This document shows, piece by piece, positions 16,618 through 24,973 of a stretch of 64,000 bases of DNA. Made by a program: the position numbers and the translations under genes. The notes beneath the pieces were generated by a model, which was not told where the DNA came from, did not search any database, and worked only from the letters and a program-made list of their open reading frames with translations. Every line of letters begins with the position of its first letter. Position 1 is the stretch's first letter. Source of the stretch: an uncultured Sphingopyxis sp. (lineage in GTDB: Bacteria; Pseudomonadota; Alphaproteobacteria; Sphingomonadales; Sphingomonadaceae); the NCBI GenBank assembly GCA_937873425.1, contig CALMYE010000014.1:36767-100766 (forward strand), in the 5' to 3' direction.

Positions 16618-17610
16618 ATGTCGTTTGCAAAGGCCCAGGACCTTCTCAAGCTGGCGATGATGGCGACGCGCCGTAGCGGCGTGTCGCTCGAAGAGATTGT
16701 CGAGGAGTTCGGCTGCGTCCACCGATCGGCGCAGCGCATGACGGTCGCGCTTGAGGCGGCTTTTCCCCAGACCGAGCCCGAAGACGGTGACGATCGCAAG
16801 CGGCGATGGCGCATCCCCGCGCGCGCGATTGCGCCCTTGTTGTTGCCGTCGGCCGAGGAACTCGCCGCAATGACGACGGCGATTCGCCAGCTTGATGCGG
16901 CCGGTATGACGGCCGAGGCTGCGACCGTGCGCCAGATGGAGCGAAAGGTGAGGGCGCTGATTCCGGCCCATGCCGGCACGCGGCTGGCCGTCGATGAAGA
17001 AGCCCTGCTCGAGGCGCTGGGGCATGCCGCGCGTCCGGGGCCGCGACCGGCCGGAACAAGCGAGGTCGACAGCGCGATATCGGAGAGCCTGAAAGGGCCC
17101 TTCTTGCTCCGCATTTCGTATCGGCGCCGGACGCAGGACAAGCCGACCGAGCGTGTGGTGGCACCGCACGGCCTCTTGCTGGGTGTGCGCCGCTATCTCG
17201 TCGCGCGCGACACGGCCAAGCCGGCAACGGCACCGCTGCGCCATTACAGGGTTGAAGAAATCTACTCGGCTGAGGTGCTCGACACGAGCTTTGAGATCGA
17301 TTCCGGCTTCAATATCCGCGAACATTCCGAAAAGGGCTTCGGCTCGTTCGAGAATGCGGCCGAACATGGTGACGTGATTTGGCGATTCTCGCCCGACGCG
17401 GCGCCCCATGCCCGGCGGTTCGTGTTCCACCCTACGCAGAGCGTCGAGGAAGAGGCCGATGGGTCGTTGCTCGTCCGCTTCAAGGCCTCGGGACATCTCG
17501 AAATGTGCTGGCACCTCTATTCATGGGGGAAGTCGGTCGAGGTGCTGCAGCCCGCTCGGCTTCGCGAGATGGTGCATGGACACCAGCGCGAGTTCGAAGC
17601 CTTGCCGTAA
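16618..17610 (+). CDS. WYL-domain transcriptional regulator
   Basis: About 330 residues. An N-terminal winged HTH (SGVSLEEIVEEFGCVHRSAQRM), a WYL domain about 155-235 (LRISYRR...ERVVAPHGLLLGVRRYLVARD...RHYRVEEI) and a C-terminal WCX domain ending VEVLQPARLREMVHGHQREFE. WYL proteins sense nucleic-acid or nucleotide ligands and usually repress defence genes until infection. The ATG at 16618 has GGAG seven bases upstream and is preferred over 16606. It lies between the nuclease-helicase and the DUF4258-McrBC operon, with a shared motif before both. Confidence 0.9.
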   Translation: MSFAKAQDLLKLAMMATRRSGVSLEEIVEEFGCVHRSAQRMTVALEAAFPQTEPEDGDDRKRRWRIPARAIAPLLLPSAEELAAMTTAIRQLDAAGMTAEAATVRQMERKVRALIPAHAGTRLAVDEEALLEALGHAARPGPRPAGTSEVDSAISESLKGPFLLRISYRRRTQDKPTERVVAPHGLLLGVRRYLVARDTAKPATAPLRHYRVEEIYSAEVLDTSFEIDSGFNIREHSEKGFGSFENAAEHGDVIWRFSPDAAPHARRFVFHPTQSVEEEADGSLLVRFKASGHLEMCWHLYSWGKSVEVLQPARLREMVHGHQREFEALP

Positions 17611-17645
17611 GGGGCGCGAGCCAATTTGACCTCAGGCTCAGCGGG

Positions 17646-17659
17646 TGACAGTTTTTGTC
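17646..17659 (+). promoter_or_regulatory. Candidate WYL-regulator operator before the McrBC operon
   Basis: TGACAGTTTTTGTC followed by GTCCC, 47 bases before the DUF4258 start. The copy at the WYL/helicase promoter differs at one position, and the CGTCCC extension is shared, giving about 19 of 20 matches. The partly symmetric GACA...TGTC core fits a dimeric regulator. Confidence 0.6.
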
Positions 17660-17706
17660 GTCCCAATCTCCTATTTTGGATGCTCGGCAACCATTGGGAG
17701 GACGAC

Positions 17707-17976
17707 ATGGGACTGACGAAGCATGCGAGGCAGCGCATCCAGCAGCGTGGAATTTCTACTGAAGCGGTGGATGCGATCCTTACTTATGGCACGCGCCGCC
17801 GGCACCGCGGCGCGGACATTTATTATCTCGACAAGAAATCGCGGCGGCGGCTGGCCGGCGCATTCGGGCGTGAGCGATACTCGAAGCTCGAGCGCGCGCT
17901 CGACAGCTATGTCGTCGTCAGCGACGACGGGGCGATTCTCACGGCGGCGCATCGTCTGCACCGGCTGAAGTTCTGA
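17707..17976 (+). CDS. DUF4258 (RelE/BrnT-like) protein
   Basis: 89 residues from the ATG at 17707, which has GGGAGGACGAC upstream. It starts MGLTKHARQRIQQRGISTEA, the DUF4258 signature (H-x-x-x-R-x-x-x-R), and continues with a compact alpha/beta core and VVVSDDGAILTAAHR. The family resembles RelE-type mRNA interferases, but no antitoxin is adjacent. It is the first gene of the operon leading to McrBC, 6 bases before the next gene. Confidence 0.75.
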   Translation: MGLTKHARQRIQQRGISTEAVDAILTYGTRRRHRGADIYYLDKKSRRRLAGAFGRERYSKLERALDSYVVVSDDGAILTAAHRLHRLKF

Positions 17977-17982
17977 CGCTCG

Positions 17983-18450
17983 ATGTTTGAGCGGCTTGAC
18001 GCACGCCAGCTTAGCTGGGATTCGGAGATTGCTGGGGGAGGCATGTTCGTGAGCGGGGAATTGCAGGATTATCTGGCTGATTTCGCAAGGGCAGCCGAGG
18101 CCGGTGGCCTGCCCGCAAAGGCACCTGGAGCCAATTGGGTTTCTTTCACGCCGATCATCCGGGGGTCGCATGTAAGCCTCAGCGTCGCTCGCCATCAGAT
18201 CCAGGTCAATCTCAACAATGAGAATGACTTCGATCGGAAGCAGCTCGACCGGCTCTACGCGTCTCGACACGAGATCGAGGCCGAAGCGGGCGAGGGCCTG
18301 ATTTGGGAGAAGAAAGACGGGCGCAAGAAGACGGCGATCCGGGCCACGTTAGAGAGCGGATATGAAGATAATGATTGGGCGGGCCAACATGCGTGGGCTC
18401 TCGAAATGGTGAGCAGATTTCATCGCATCTTTGGGCGCCGCCTAGCCTGA
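17983..18450 (+). CDS. DUF4268-like protein
   Basis: 155 residues. The C-terminal two-thirds match the DUF4268 pattern: HVSLSVARHQIQVNLNNEND, DRKQLDRLYASRHEIE, LIWEKKDGRKKTAIRATLES and a closing WAGQHAWALEMVSRFHRIFG. The family is often found with restriction enzymes and nuclease domains, but its activity is unknown. The start is uncertain: ATG 17983 lies 6 bases after the previous stop, ATG 18043 is alternative. Its stop overlaps the McrB start (TGATG). Confidence 0.65.
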   Translation: MFERLDARQLSWDSEIAGGGMFVSGELQDYLADFARAAEAGGLPAKAPGANWVSFTPIIRGSHVSLSVARHQIQVNLNNENDFDRKQLDRLYASRHEIEAEAGEGLIWEKKDGRKKTAIRATLESGYEDNDWAGQHAWALEMVSRFHRIFGRRLA

Positions 18451-21400
18451 TGCGGAGCCACGATTTCAAGGCGTGGTTGGTAGCTCAGGGGCAGGCTTCG
18501 GCCAGCATCTCGACTCGCCTATCCGACGCGCGCCGCGTCGAATCGCTTTACGGCGACCTCGACCAAGCATTTGAAGACGATCGGTTCGAAGCGATCCTCG
18601 CCGACCTTGCCTATTCGAAGGCCGACGAAGCGAATGGTCGCCCTAATCCAAGCAGGATCGAAATCGACGGAAACGTCTACAACAGTCTGGCTTCATATCG
18701 AGCGGCCGTCACGGCCTACCTGAAGTTCTGCGATGGCGACGCCTTAGGCGATACCACACAGGCCGACCGGATCAGGCGCTTTGCTTTCGATAATATGATC
18801 AAACCGGCGAGAGGCGCGGGCGAAGCTGAGGTCGAAATTGTTTCCGGAGACATTCACAAGGCGATGAGCTTGCAGAACGCCATGCCGGCCGTGTGCTCGG
18901 CAATCGGGAGTTCCAAATTCAACGATTTCGCAGGCGTGAGGCTCCTCGAGCGCCAGGGGCCGGCAAATAGTTCGACCGTGCGCTTCCGATTTGCGCTCAA
19001 CTCTTCGTCAGCGCGGAGCTGGGCTGAAGCCGAACTCCAACGTCGCTTCGGTGCGCCAACGCTCGATACCGAAAAAATGGCGGCGTTCGACCTTTCCGAT
19101 GGGCGACAAATTGCCCTGCAACGCGACACCAAGACCGTTCAAATCTGGGTGGAGGATGGTGGCTCGCTATCGCCCGTCCCCGCGGCGCAAGTGCGGCACT
19201 ATCTGGCGGAGCAGCCGCGGCACTCGAACCTTCCGGCCCGTCTGTCGCACGCGGCTCGCGGCGGCCAATCGCCCCGCCGGGTATCGCTTGTTCAAACGCC
19301 CGATGTGAAAATCCTGGGGGATGTGCTCGACTGGTATGAGGCTCAGTCGGCCGGCGGGATCGACCGCGCTGCGCTCGTGCATTACCGGCGCCTCTTTGAG
19401 GCCCGATATCCCGATTTTCTCGACTTTGAGCAGAGCGGAGGCGGATATGCTGATGAGGAGCGCCACTATAAGGATCAGCTGATCGGCCTTGCCCGCACGG
19501 CAACTATCGAAACGGAATCGGTCGAGAAGTTGGGTGGGCGACTGCTCGACATCCTAGTGGGTCGCGGCGGAGCGGCGAGCAATCTCCTTGGTTACCGGAC
19601 GAATATTCGTATCGCAGAAATTCGTTCGGCGCACCCGGACAAGCTTGAGTTCGCGATCGGCCAGCTTGCACGCGCGGAGGATATCTCCGGAGCGATCTCG
19701 GACTGCGTTGAACAGATATGGCCCATTCTTTCCGAGGGGCAGACGAGCAAGCCCTACAGCGAAAGCCGGAATATTCCGTCGATGGTCGCGGCGCTGCTTC
19801 GGCCGACGAAAGCTTATGGTATTAATACCGAACCGCTTCAGAACAGCGCGAAGGCGTTAGTGGGCCATAAATTGTTCGGCTGGAATGCGATGACGGCCGA
19901 CGAATATGGCGAGGCCCTCTCGATGGCCCGTTTGATCGAAGAGATCATGCGGGATGAGTGGAACTGGAAGCCTCGGGATCTCTGGGACGTTCAAGGGTTC
20001 ATCTGGGCCGTCAATCGCGCCGATCAGCCGACACTTTCACACGAAGAGGGCGGTACTCCCGTCTCCCGCAAGGACAATGCCATGCCGACCAACCTCATCC
20101 TTTATGGCCCGCCGGGGACTGGCAAGACGTTCGCGACCGCTCGCGAGGCCGTTCGGCTTTGCGATGGCGAGGCGCCGGAGTCCGAGATCGACCTCCGCGC
20201 TCGCTATGCAGAGTTGGCAGGCGCGGGGCAAATCCGTTTCGTCACCTTCCATCAATCCTATTCCTACGAAGATTTTGTCGAGGGCCTGCGGCCTACGACA
20301 GGAGGCGACGGGCAGGAGACCGCGACCGGTGGTTTCAGTCTGGAGCCGACCCCAGGCATCTTTCGCGAGATAGCAACTGTCGCGGAGCAGGCGATGCGCA
20401 GTTCCGAGGGCAGCGAACCCTTCGACATGTCAGGTCGCCGCGTCTTCAAGATGTCGCTCGGGCGGGCTGGTAGCGAGGACTATATTTTCGACGCCGCCAT
20501 CGAGGGCAACTACATCGTCCTCGGATGGGGAGGCGACATCGATTGGTCCCCTTATGCGGGCTACGAAGCGATCCACGCGAAATGGAATGAGTTGCATCCT
20601 GGGACCAACGGGAATGACGCTAATATCGTCCAGACCGCGCGCTTCCGCGCTGATATGCGCGAGGGCGATCTTGTGGTGGTTTCCTACGGGAACAACCGGT
20701 TCCGCGCTATCGCCGAGGTCATGGGGCCTTACGAATATAATCCCACCGGCGAGCAGGATTATAATCACCGTCGTGCCGTCCGCTGGCTGTTCGTCGCGGA
20801 CGAACCGTTGCCGATCAGCTTCTATAGCCGGCCCTTCATGCAATGGTCCTGCTACCTTCTGAATGAAGAGCATCTCAACAAGGAAGCGTTGGCTCTGTTT
20901 CTTCCGGGCAGCGGACGCAGCGCGCTTGAGCCAGCGCAGTTTGTGCTGATCTGCGACGAGATCAACCGCGCCAACATCTCCAAGGTCTTCGGCGAGCTCA
21001 TCACGCTGATAGAGCCCGACAAGCGCCTTGGCGCGCCCTATGAACTGCGGGTCACGCTCCCTTATTCCAAGCATAGCTTCGGCGTGCCATCGAACCTCCA
21101 CATAATCGGAACGATGAACACGGCCGATCGGTCAATCGCGCTTCTCGATACCGCGCTTCGTCGGCGCTTTATTTTCCGCGAAATCATGCCGGAGCCGGAA
21201 CTTCTGAGCGACGTCGAAGACCTCGATCTGGCACTTCTTTTGCGGCGGCTGAATGATCGGATCGAGTATCTGTTCGATCGCGAGCACCAGATCGGGCACG
21301 CCTTCCTGATCGGGTGCCGGACGCGCTCGGAGGTGGACGATGTTTTCCGTTTCCGTATCATCCCGCTCCTCGCCGAATATTTCCATGAAGACTGGGCCAA

Positions 21401-21557
21401 GATAGCTGCGGTTTTAGGTGATCCGGCTGGCGAGCGCTTCCTCGTTCGCGAACTATTGACGGCGCCGCCGGGCATCGAAGCAGAATATGGTGGCGAACGA
21501 CATCGCTGGCGCGTCCGGGACAGATTTGAGGCTGACGCCTACGCTGGGCTGCAATGA
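18450..21557 (+). CDS. mcrB: McrB-like AAA+ GTPase with internal EVE domain
   Basis: 1035 residues, about twice the length of E. coli McrB. The N-terminal ~540 residues have no clear family; the first ~100 look like a helical DNA-binding module (KAWLVAQGQASASISTRLSD). The AAA+ core has Walker A LYGPPGTGKT near 550, Walker B VLICDEINRAN near 832 and sensor GTMNTADRS near 890 with LRRRF. Between Walker A and B, about 670-800, is an EVE/PUA-like insert (NYIVLGWGGDIDWSPY, GDLVVVSYGNNRFRAIAEV), a fold that reads modified bases. It is the motor of a type IV modification-dependent restriction system, coupled to mcrC by a 4-base overlap. Confidence 0.88.
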   Translation: MRSHDFKAWLVAQGQASASISTRLSDARRVESLYGDLDQAFEDDRFEAILADLAYSKADEANGRPNPSRIEIDGNVYNSLASYRAAVTAYLKFCDGDALGDTTQADRIRRFAFDNMIKPARGAGEAEVEIVSGDIHKAMSLQNAMPAVCSAIGSSKFNDFAGVRLLERQGPANSSTVRFRFALNSSSARSWAEAELQRRFGAPTLDTEKMAAFDLSDGRQIALQRDTKTVQIWVEDGGSLSPVPAAQVRHYLAEQPRHSNLPARLSHAARGGQSPRRVSLVQTPDVKILGDVLDWYEAQSAGGIDRAALVHYRRLFEARYPDFLDFEQSGGGYADEERHYKDQLIGLARTATIETESVEKLGGRLLDILVGRGGAASNLLGYRTNIRIAEIRSAHPDKLEFAIGQLARAEDISGAISDCVEQIWPILSEGQTSKPYSESRNIPSMVAALLRPTKAYGINTEPLQNSAKALVGHKLFGWNAMTADEYGEALSMARLIEEIMRDEWNWKPRDLWDVQGFIWAVNRADQPTLSHEEGGTPVSRKDNAMPTNLILYGPPGTGKTFATAREAVRLCDGEAPESEIDLRARYAELAGAGQIRFVTFHQSYSYEDFVEGLRPTTGGDGQETATGGFSLEPTPGIFREIATVAEQAMRSSEGSEPFDMSGRRVFKMSLGRAGSEDYIFDAAIEGNYIVLGWGGDIDWSPYAGYEAIHAKWNELHPGTNGNDANIVQTARFRADMREGDLVVVSYGNNRFRAIAEVMGPYEYNPTGEQDYNHRRAVRWLFVADEPLPISFYSRPFMQWSCYLLNEEHLNKEALALFLPGSGRSALEPAQFVLICDEINRANISKVFGELITLIEPDKRLGAPYELRVTLPYSKHSFGVPSNLHIIGTMNTADRSIALLDTALRRRFIFREIMPEPELLSDVEDLDLALLLRRLNDRIEYLFDREHQIGHAFLIGCRTRSEVDDVFRFRIIPLLAEYFHEDWAKIAAVLGDPAGERFLVRELLTAPPGIEAEYGGERHRWRVRDRFEADAYAGLQ

Positions 21558-22882
21558 TCCACCGAACGGTCAGCGAGTGGAACTATCTGACGATCGACCC
21601 GCCGGGTGACGGCGCCTTCACGCGCGACCTTGCCGACCGATTGATTGCGGTTGCGGGAGCGACCGATGTAGGCGGGGCAGATGGCGGGCGCGTTTTTACC
21701 GATCATCACCGTCGGCTTCGCGCGCAGCAGGTGGTCGGAGTGATTGCCGCCCAGGGATGTTCTGTCGAAATCCTGCCGAAGATCGAGGGCCTTGGAACCG
21801 CGGAGGACGAGGCCGGCCGAACCAACATCCGAGGACGCCTGATTCATATGCTCGCGGCGGCATATGATCTCGATCTATCGGTGGGCGAGGCTGTTCAGCT
21901 CGGATCGCAGAAACACACGATTCTCGAAGTTCTGATCGGGCTGTTTTGCCGTCGCCTCAATGATGCACTCCGGGAAGGCATGCCGCGCCGCTATGTGGGT
22001 CAAGAGGATGATCTCGCCGTGCTTCGAGGCCGGCTTGATGTGCAGCGCCAGTTTACGACGCTCGCCTTCTCACCCCAGAAGATGGCATGCCGGTTCGAGG
22101 AATTGACGCCCGACATCCCACTTAATCAGGTCTTCAAAGCGGCAATAGGGCGCCTTGCACAAGTATCGCGAGCACCCGAGAATCAGCGGCGTCTTCGAGA
22201 ACTCGACTTGATCTATTCCGACATCTCGCCGGTGCCGATCGGAGCGCTTCGTTGGGACGCCATCACGCTCGATCGAACCAATCACAGGTGGCGGGGGTTG
22301 CGCGACCTTGCGCGACTGCTGTTGCGAGGCGATTATCAGACGACGTCCCATGGTCGCGCTCCGGGATTCTCGCTCCTCTTCCCCATGAACGATCTTTTCG
22401 AGATTTACATCGCGCGAATGCTCGAGAAGGCGTTGAAGGGTACCGGCCTATCGGTGCGTGCGCAGGACCGGCGGCATTATTGCCTCGTCGATCAAGCGGG
22501 ATCACGCCGCTTTCAGGTTCGACCTGACATTGTCGTTTTCAGAGGCTCCGAGCCGGTCATGGTCATCGACACGAAGTGGAAGCGCATTTCGGACCGGATC
22601 GAAGACCGCAAGCAAGGTGTGGGACAGGCGGACGTCTACCAGATGATGGCCTATTCCCGGCTGTACGGCTGCCCTCGGGTCATGCTCCTGTACCCACACC
22701 ATGCGGGGTTGAACTCGCATGGCGAAACCGGTCGCTACAAGATTGCAGGTTGCGATCATGAACTTGTGACGGCGACTGTCGATATTTCTGCTGCGTCGAT
22801 TTCCGAGCAGCTAGTCGATCTTTGCTCGGAGCTGACTGTGGGGTCGGAGCGGTCCAATCTTGCGTACTCACAGCTCCAGTGA
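21554..22882 (+). CDS. mcrC: McrC-like nuclease subunit
   Basis: 442 residues. The N-terminal half has the McrC interaction region (VIAAQGCSVEILPKIEG, LIHMLAAAYDLDL), with LFPMNDLFEIYIARML before the nuclease. The PD-(D/E)XK core is visible about 322-345: VRPDIVVFRGSEP followed by VIDTKWKRI, giving Asp, Asp and Lys. It supplies the DNA cut when McrB translocates and starts 4 bases before the mcrB stop. Confidence 0.88.
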   Translation: MIHRTVSEWNYLTIDPPGDGAFTRDLADRLIAVAGATDVGGADGGRVFTDHHRRLRAQQVVGVIAAQGCSVEILPKIEGLGTAEDEAGRTNIRGRLIHMLAAAYDLDLSVGEAVQLGSQKHTILEVLIGLFCRRLNDALREGMPRRYVGQEDDLAVLRGRLDVQRQFTTLAFSPQKMACRFEELTPDIPLNQVFKAAIGRLAQVSRAPENQRRLRELDLIYSDISPVPIGALRWDAITLDRTNHRWRGLRDLARLLLRGDYQTTSHGRAPGFSLLFPMNDLFEIYIARMLEKALKGTGLSVRAQDRRHYCLVDQAGSRRFQVRPDIVVFRGSEPVMVIDTKWKRISDRIEDRKQGVGQADVYQMMAYSRLYGCPRVMLLYPHHAGLNSHGETGRYKIAGCDHELVTATVDISAASISEQLVDLCSELTVGSERSNLAYSQLQ

Positions 22883-22952
22883 GCGCATCACGCACCGATC
22901 TGCGACAACTCAAAGCGTTGTGCGCCGTACCCATCACTACAGAGGAAAACAA

Positions 22953-24617
22953 ATGCAGCTGACGCCGCAACACCTGACTATCGAACAACTGCTTCAAGGC
23001 AGGCTCTTTCGGATCCCGGACTATCAGCGCGCGTACTCGTGGGGCAAGAAGCAGCGCGCAGACTTACTCCATGATATCCTTGAAGTTCATAGGTCGGACC
23101 GGGATCATTTTATGGCAACCATCGTCGCGCTCGGCGGCGAGTATCGTACAATGGGAGCCGACCGCTTTCGTGACGTCTCACTGGTAGACGGTCAGCAACG
23201 GATAACGACACTTATCATTTTGTTGAAGGCGATCGAAAAGTCGCTGGATGATAAGTCGAAGGATGAGGCTGAAGCAAAATCGCAGCTACGCCGTCTGATT
23301 GTGAAAGCCGACGACCACAACCTTGTTTTGCTGCAAACCAATCATGACAGCAGTCAAGTGTTCGCGAATTACGTCCGGGCTGGCCAAATTGGCACAGCCG
23401 AGGTTGTAACTGCTGCGGACATGAATGTTGTCGATGCGGCGAACGAGGCTGAGCATTTTGTGTCCGAGTGGGTTGCGTCCGGCTCGATCATCGACCTACT
23501 GGGGACAATAAGGCACAAGCTTTCAGTCATTTACCACGAGCTGCAGGACGAGGCATCGGTCTATCGCGTTTTCGAGGTACTGAACAGCCGAGGCTTGGAT
23601 GTTCGTTGGATCGACAAAACCAAAAGCCAATTGCTCGCATCAATCTATGAGTTTGTCGACGAAGGCTCGCGCAGTGATGCACTGCATGAACAGAAGACGA
23701 TCTGGCAAGATATCTACCGCTATCTCGGTCGGGAAGAGGGCATTGGAGACGAGGCGCTGCGGTTCGCAGGCACGTTGAAATGCAAAGAGAGGCCGAATCG
23801 TGTTCTGAGCGATAGAGAGGCCTCGCTGGCCATCCTTGAGATCGGTGGCGACGATGTCCGGTCGCTCTCTGAGGCTGGGAATTGGCTGAAAAATGTTGTC
23901 CGCACGGTGGTTGATCTGCGACGGCAACCCAGGCTTTCGGCAGTTCTAAAAACCCAACAAGCGCGCTTCTTGGCGGTGGCGATCAAGATACGGAAATTCG
24001 AACCTGAAGTCGAACGTGATCTCCTTCGGGTTTGGGAGAATGTAACATTCCGGATTTTTACACTCGCCGGAAAGGATAGCCGGTCGAAAGTGGGTGAATA
24101 TGTGCGTCTTGGGCATGACATTGTCGCGAGCGAATTGCCGGCAGAAGAGATTTTGGAACGCCTTAGGAAGCTCGGAGCAGGCTTTTCGATGAGGGAAGTT
24201 ATCGACAAGTCTGCGTGGCAGGGCTGGTATCCCGACTGGTCGGAGGATGTGAGATATGTCCTCTATCGCTACGAAGAGCATCGCGCGAAGGACGCTGGCA
24301 CTGCCCTAAATGAAGCCCAATGGTTGAAAGTTTGGACCGCAGATCCGTCCAAGTCGATCGAGCATATCTTGCCGCAAAGCAGCGGGAAGGGATTTATCCA
24401 CGACCTCGGCAATCTCACCATGCTTCCGCCCGGGGTAAATTCGTCGCTCAAGGACAAGCCTCCTAAATCGAAGGCTAAGCGCTACACCGAAAGCGGGCTT
24501 GAGATCACCATGGCTGTTGGCCGTCAAATCCTCCGAGATGGGAAATGGAACAAGGCAGCCGTGCGCGCGCGGGGGGAAGACATCGGAGAATTTATTAAGA
24601 ACGAGTGGTCCGAATGA
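22953..24617 (+). CDS. GmrSD-type DUF262/DUF1524 restriction protein
   Basis: About 554 residues. N-terminal DUF262 (GmrS-like, DGQQR nucleotide-hydrolysis motif): FRIPDYQRAYSWG, then LVDGQQRITTL near residue 78 and FEVLNSRG. C-terminal DUF1524 (GmrD-like, HNH-type): SIEHILPQS near 468 and HDLGNLTMLPP. Such proteins restrict glucosylated or otherwise modified phage DNA. The ATG at 22953 with AGAGGAAAAC is preferred; a longer frame begins inside mcrC. It follows mcrC on the same strand by 70 bases and may belong to the same defence operon. Confidence 0.88.
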   Translation: MQLTPQHLTIEQLLQGRLFRIPDYQRAYSWGKKQRADLLHDILEVHRSDRDHFMATIVALGGEYRTMGADRFRDVSLVDGQQRITTLIILLKAIEKSLDDKSKDEAEAKSQLRRLIVKADDHNLVLLQTNHDSSQVFANYVRAGQIGTAEVVTAADMNVVDAANEAEHFVSEWVASGSIIDLLGTIRHKLSVIYHELQDEASVYRVFEVLNSRGLDVRWIDKTKSQLLASIYEFVDEGSRSDALHEQKTIWQDIYRYLGREEGIGDEALRFAGTLKCKERPNRVLSDREASLAILEIGGDDVRSLSEAGNWLKNVVRTVVDLRRQPRLSAVLKTQQARFLAVAIKIRKFEPEVERDLLRVWENVTFRIFTLAGKDSRSKVGEYVRLGHDIVASELPAEEILERLRKLGAGFSMREVIDKSAWQGWYPDWSEDVRYVLYRYEEHRAKDAGTALNEAQWLKVWTADPSKSIEHILPQSSGKGFIHDLGNLTMLPPGVNSSLKDKPPKSKAKRYTESGLEITMAVGRQILRDGKWNKAAVRARGEDIGEFIKNEWSE

Positions 24618-24705
24618 CCACTCCTTGCATTTGGGCCCCGGCGCGGTGAATCAGCGATCGAGCGTCAAACTCGAAATAACTTAAGTCATTGAATTATGGG
24701 GTCGA

Positions 24706-24781
24706 TGGTGCCGCTTACAGGACTCGAACCTGTGACCCCATCATTACGAATGATGTGCTCTACCAACTGAGCTAAAGCGGC
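24706..24781 (-). tRNA. tRNA-Thr (CGT)
   Basis: The minus strand folds as a full tRNA: acceptor GCCGCTT with AAGCGGC, D-arm TAGCTCAGTTGGTAGAGC, anticodon stem-loop CATCA-TTCGTAA-TGATG (anticodon CGT), and a T-arm with GGTTCGAGTCC. CCA is encoded. The 3' end points left, toward the McrBC/GmrSD genes. It lies inside the span between the att repeats, so either the island carries it or two adjacent islands leave a chromosomal tRNA between them. Confidence 0.95.
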
Positions 24782-24973
24782 AACGAGGGGCGCCTCTACC
24801 AGCGTGCCGATGGTAAGACAAGCATCCTCGCGCAGAATCTGTTCTCGACCATATTGACCGCTTTGGTTGGTCTCCCGTGGCTGCATTGACCCGGTCGCAC
24901 GGCATTTCCCTTTTGAAAATAGGCTTCTGGCATCGGGCGCCGCTCCGCACCCCATTTCAGGAGCTTATCAAAC

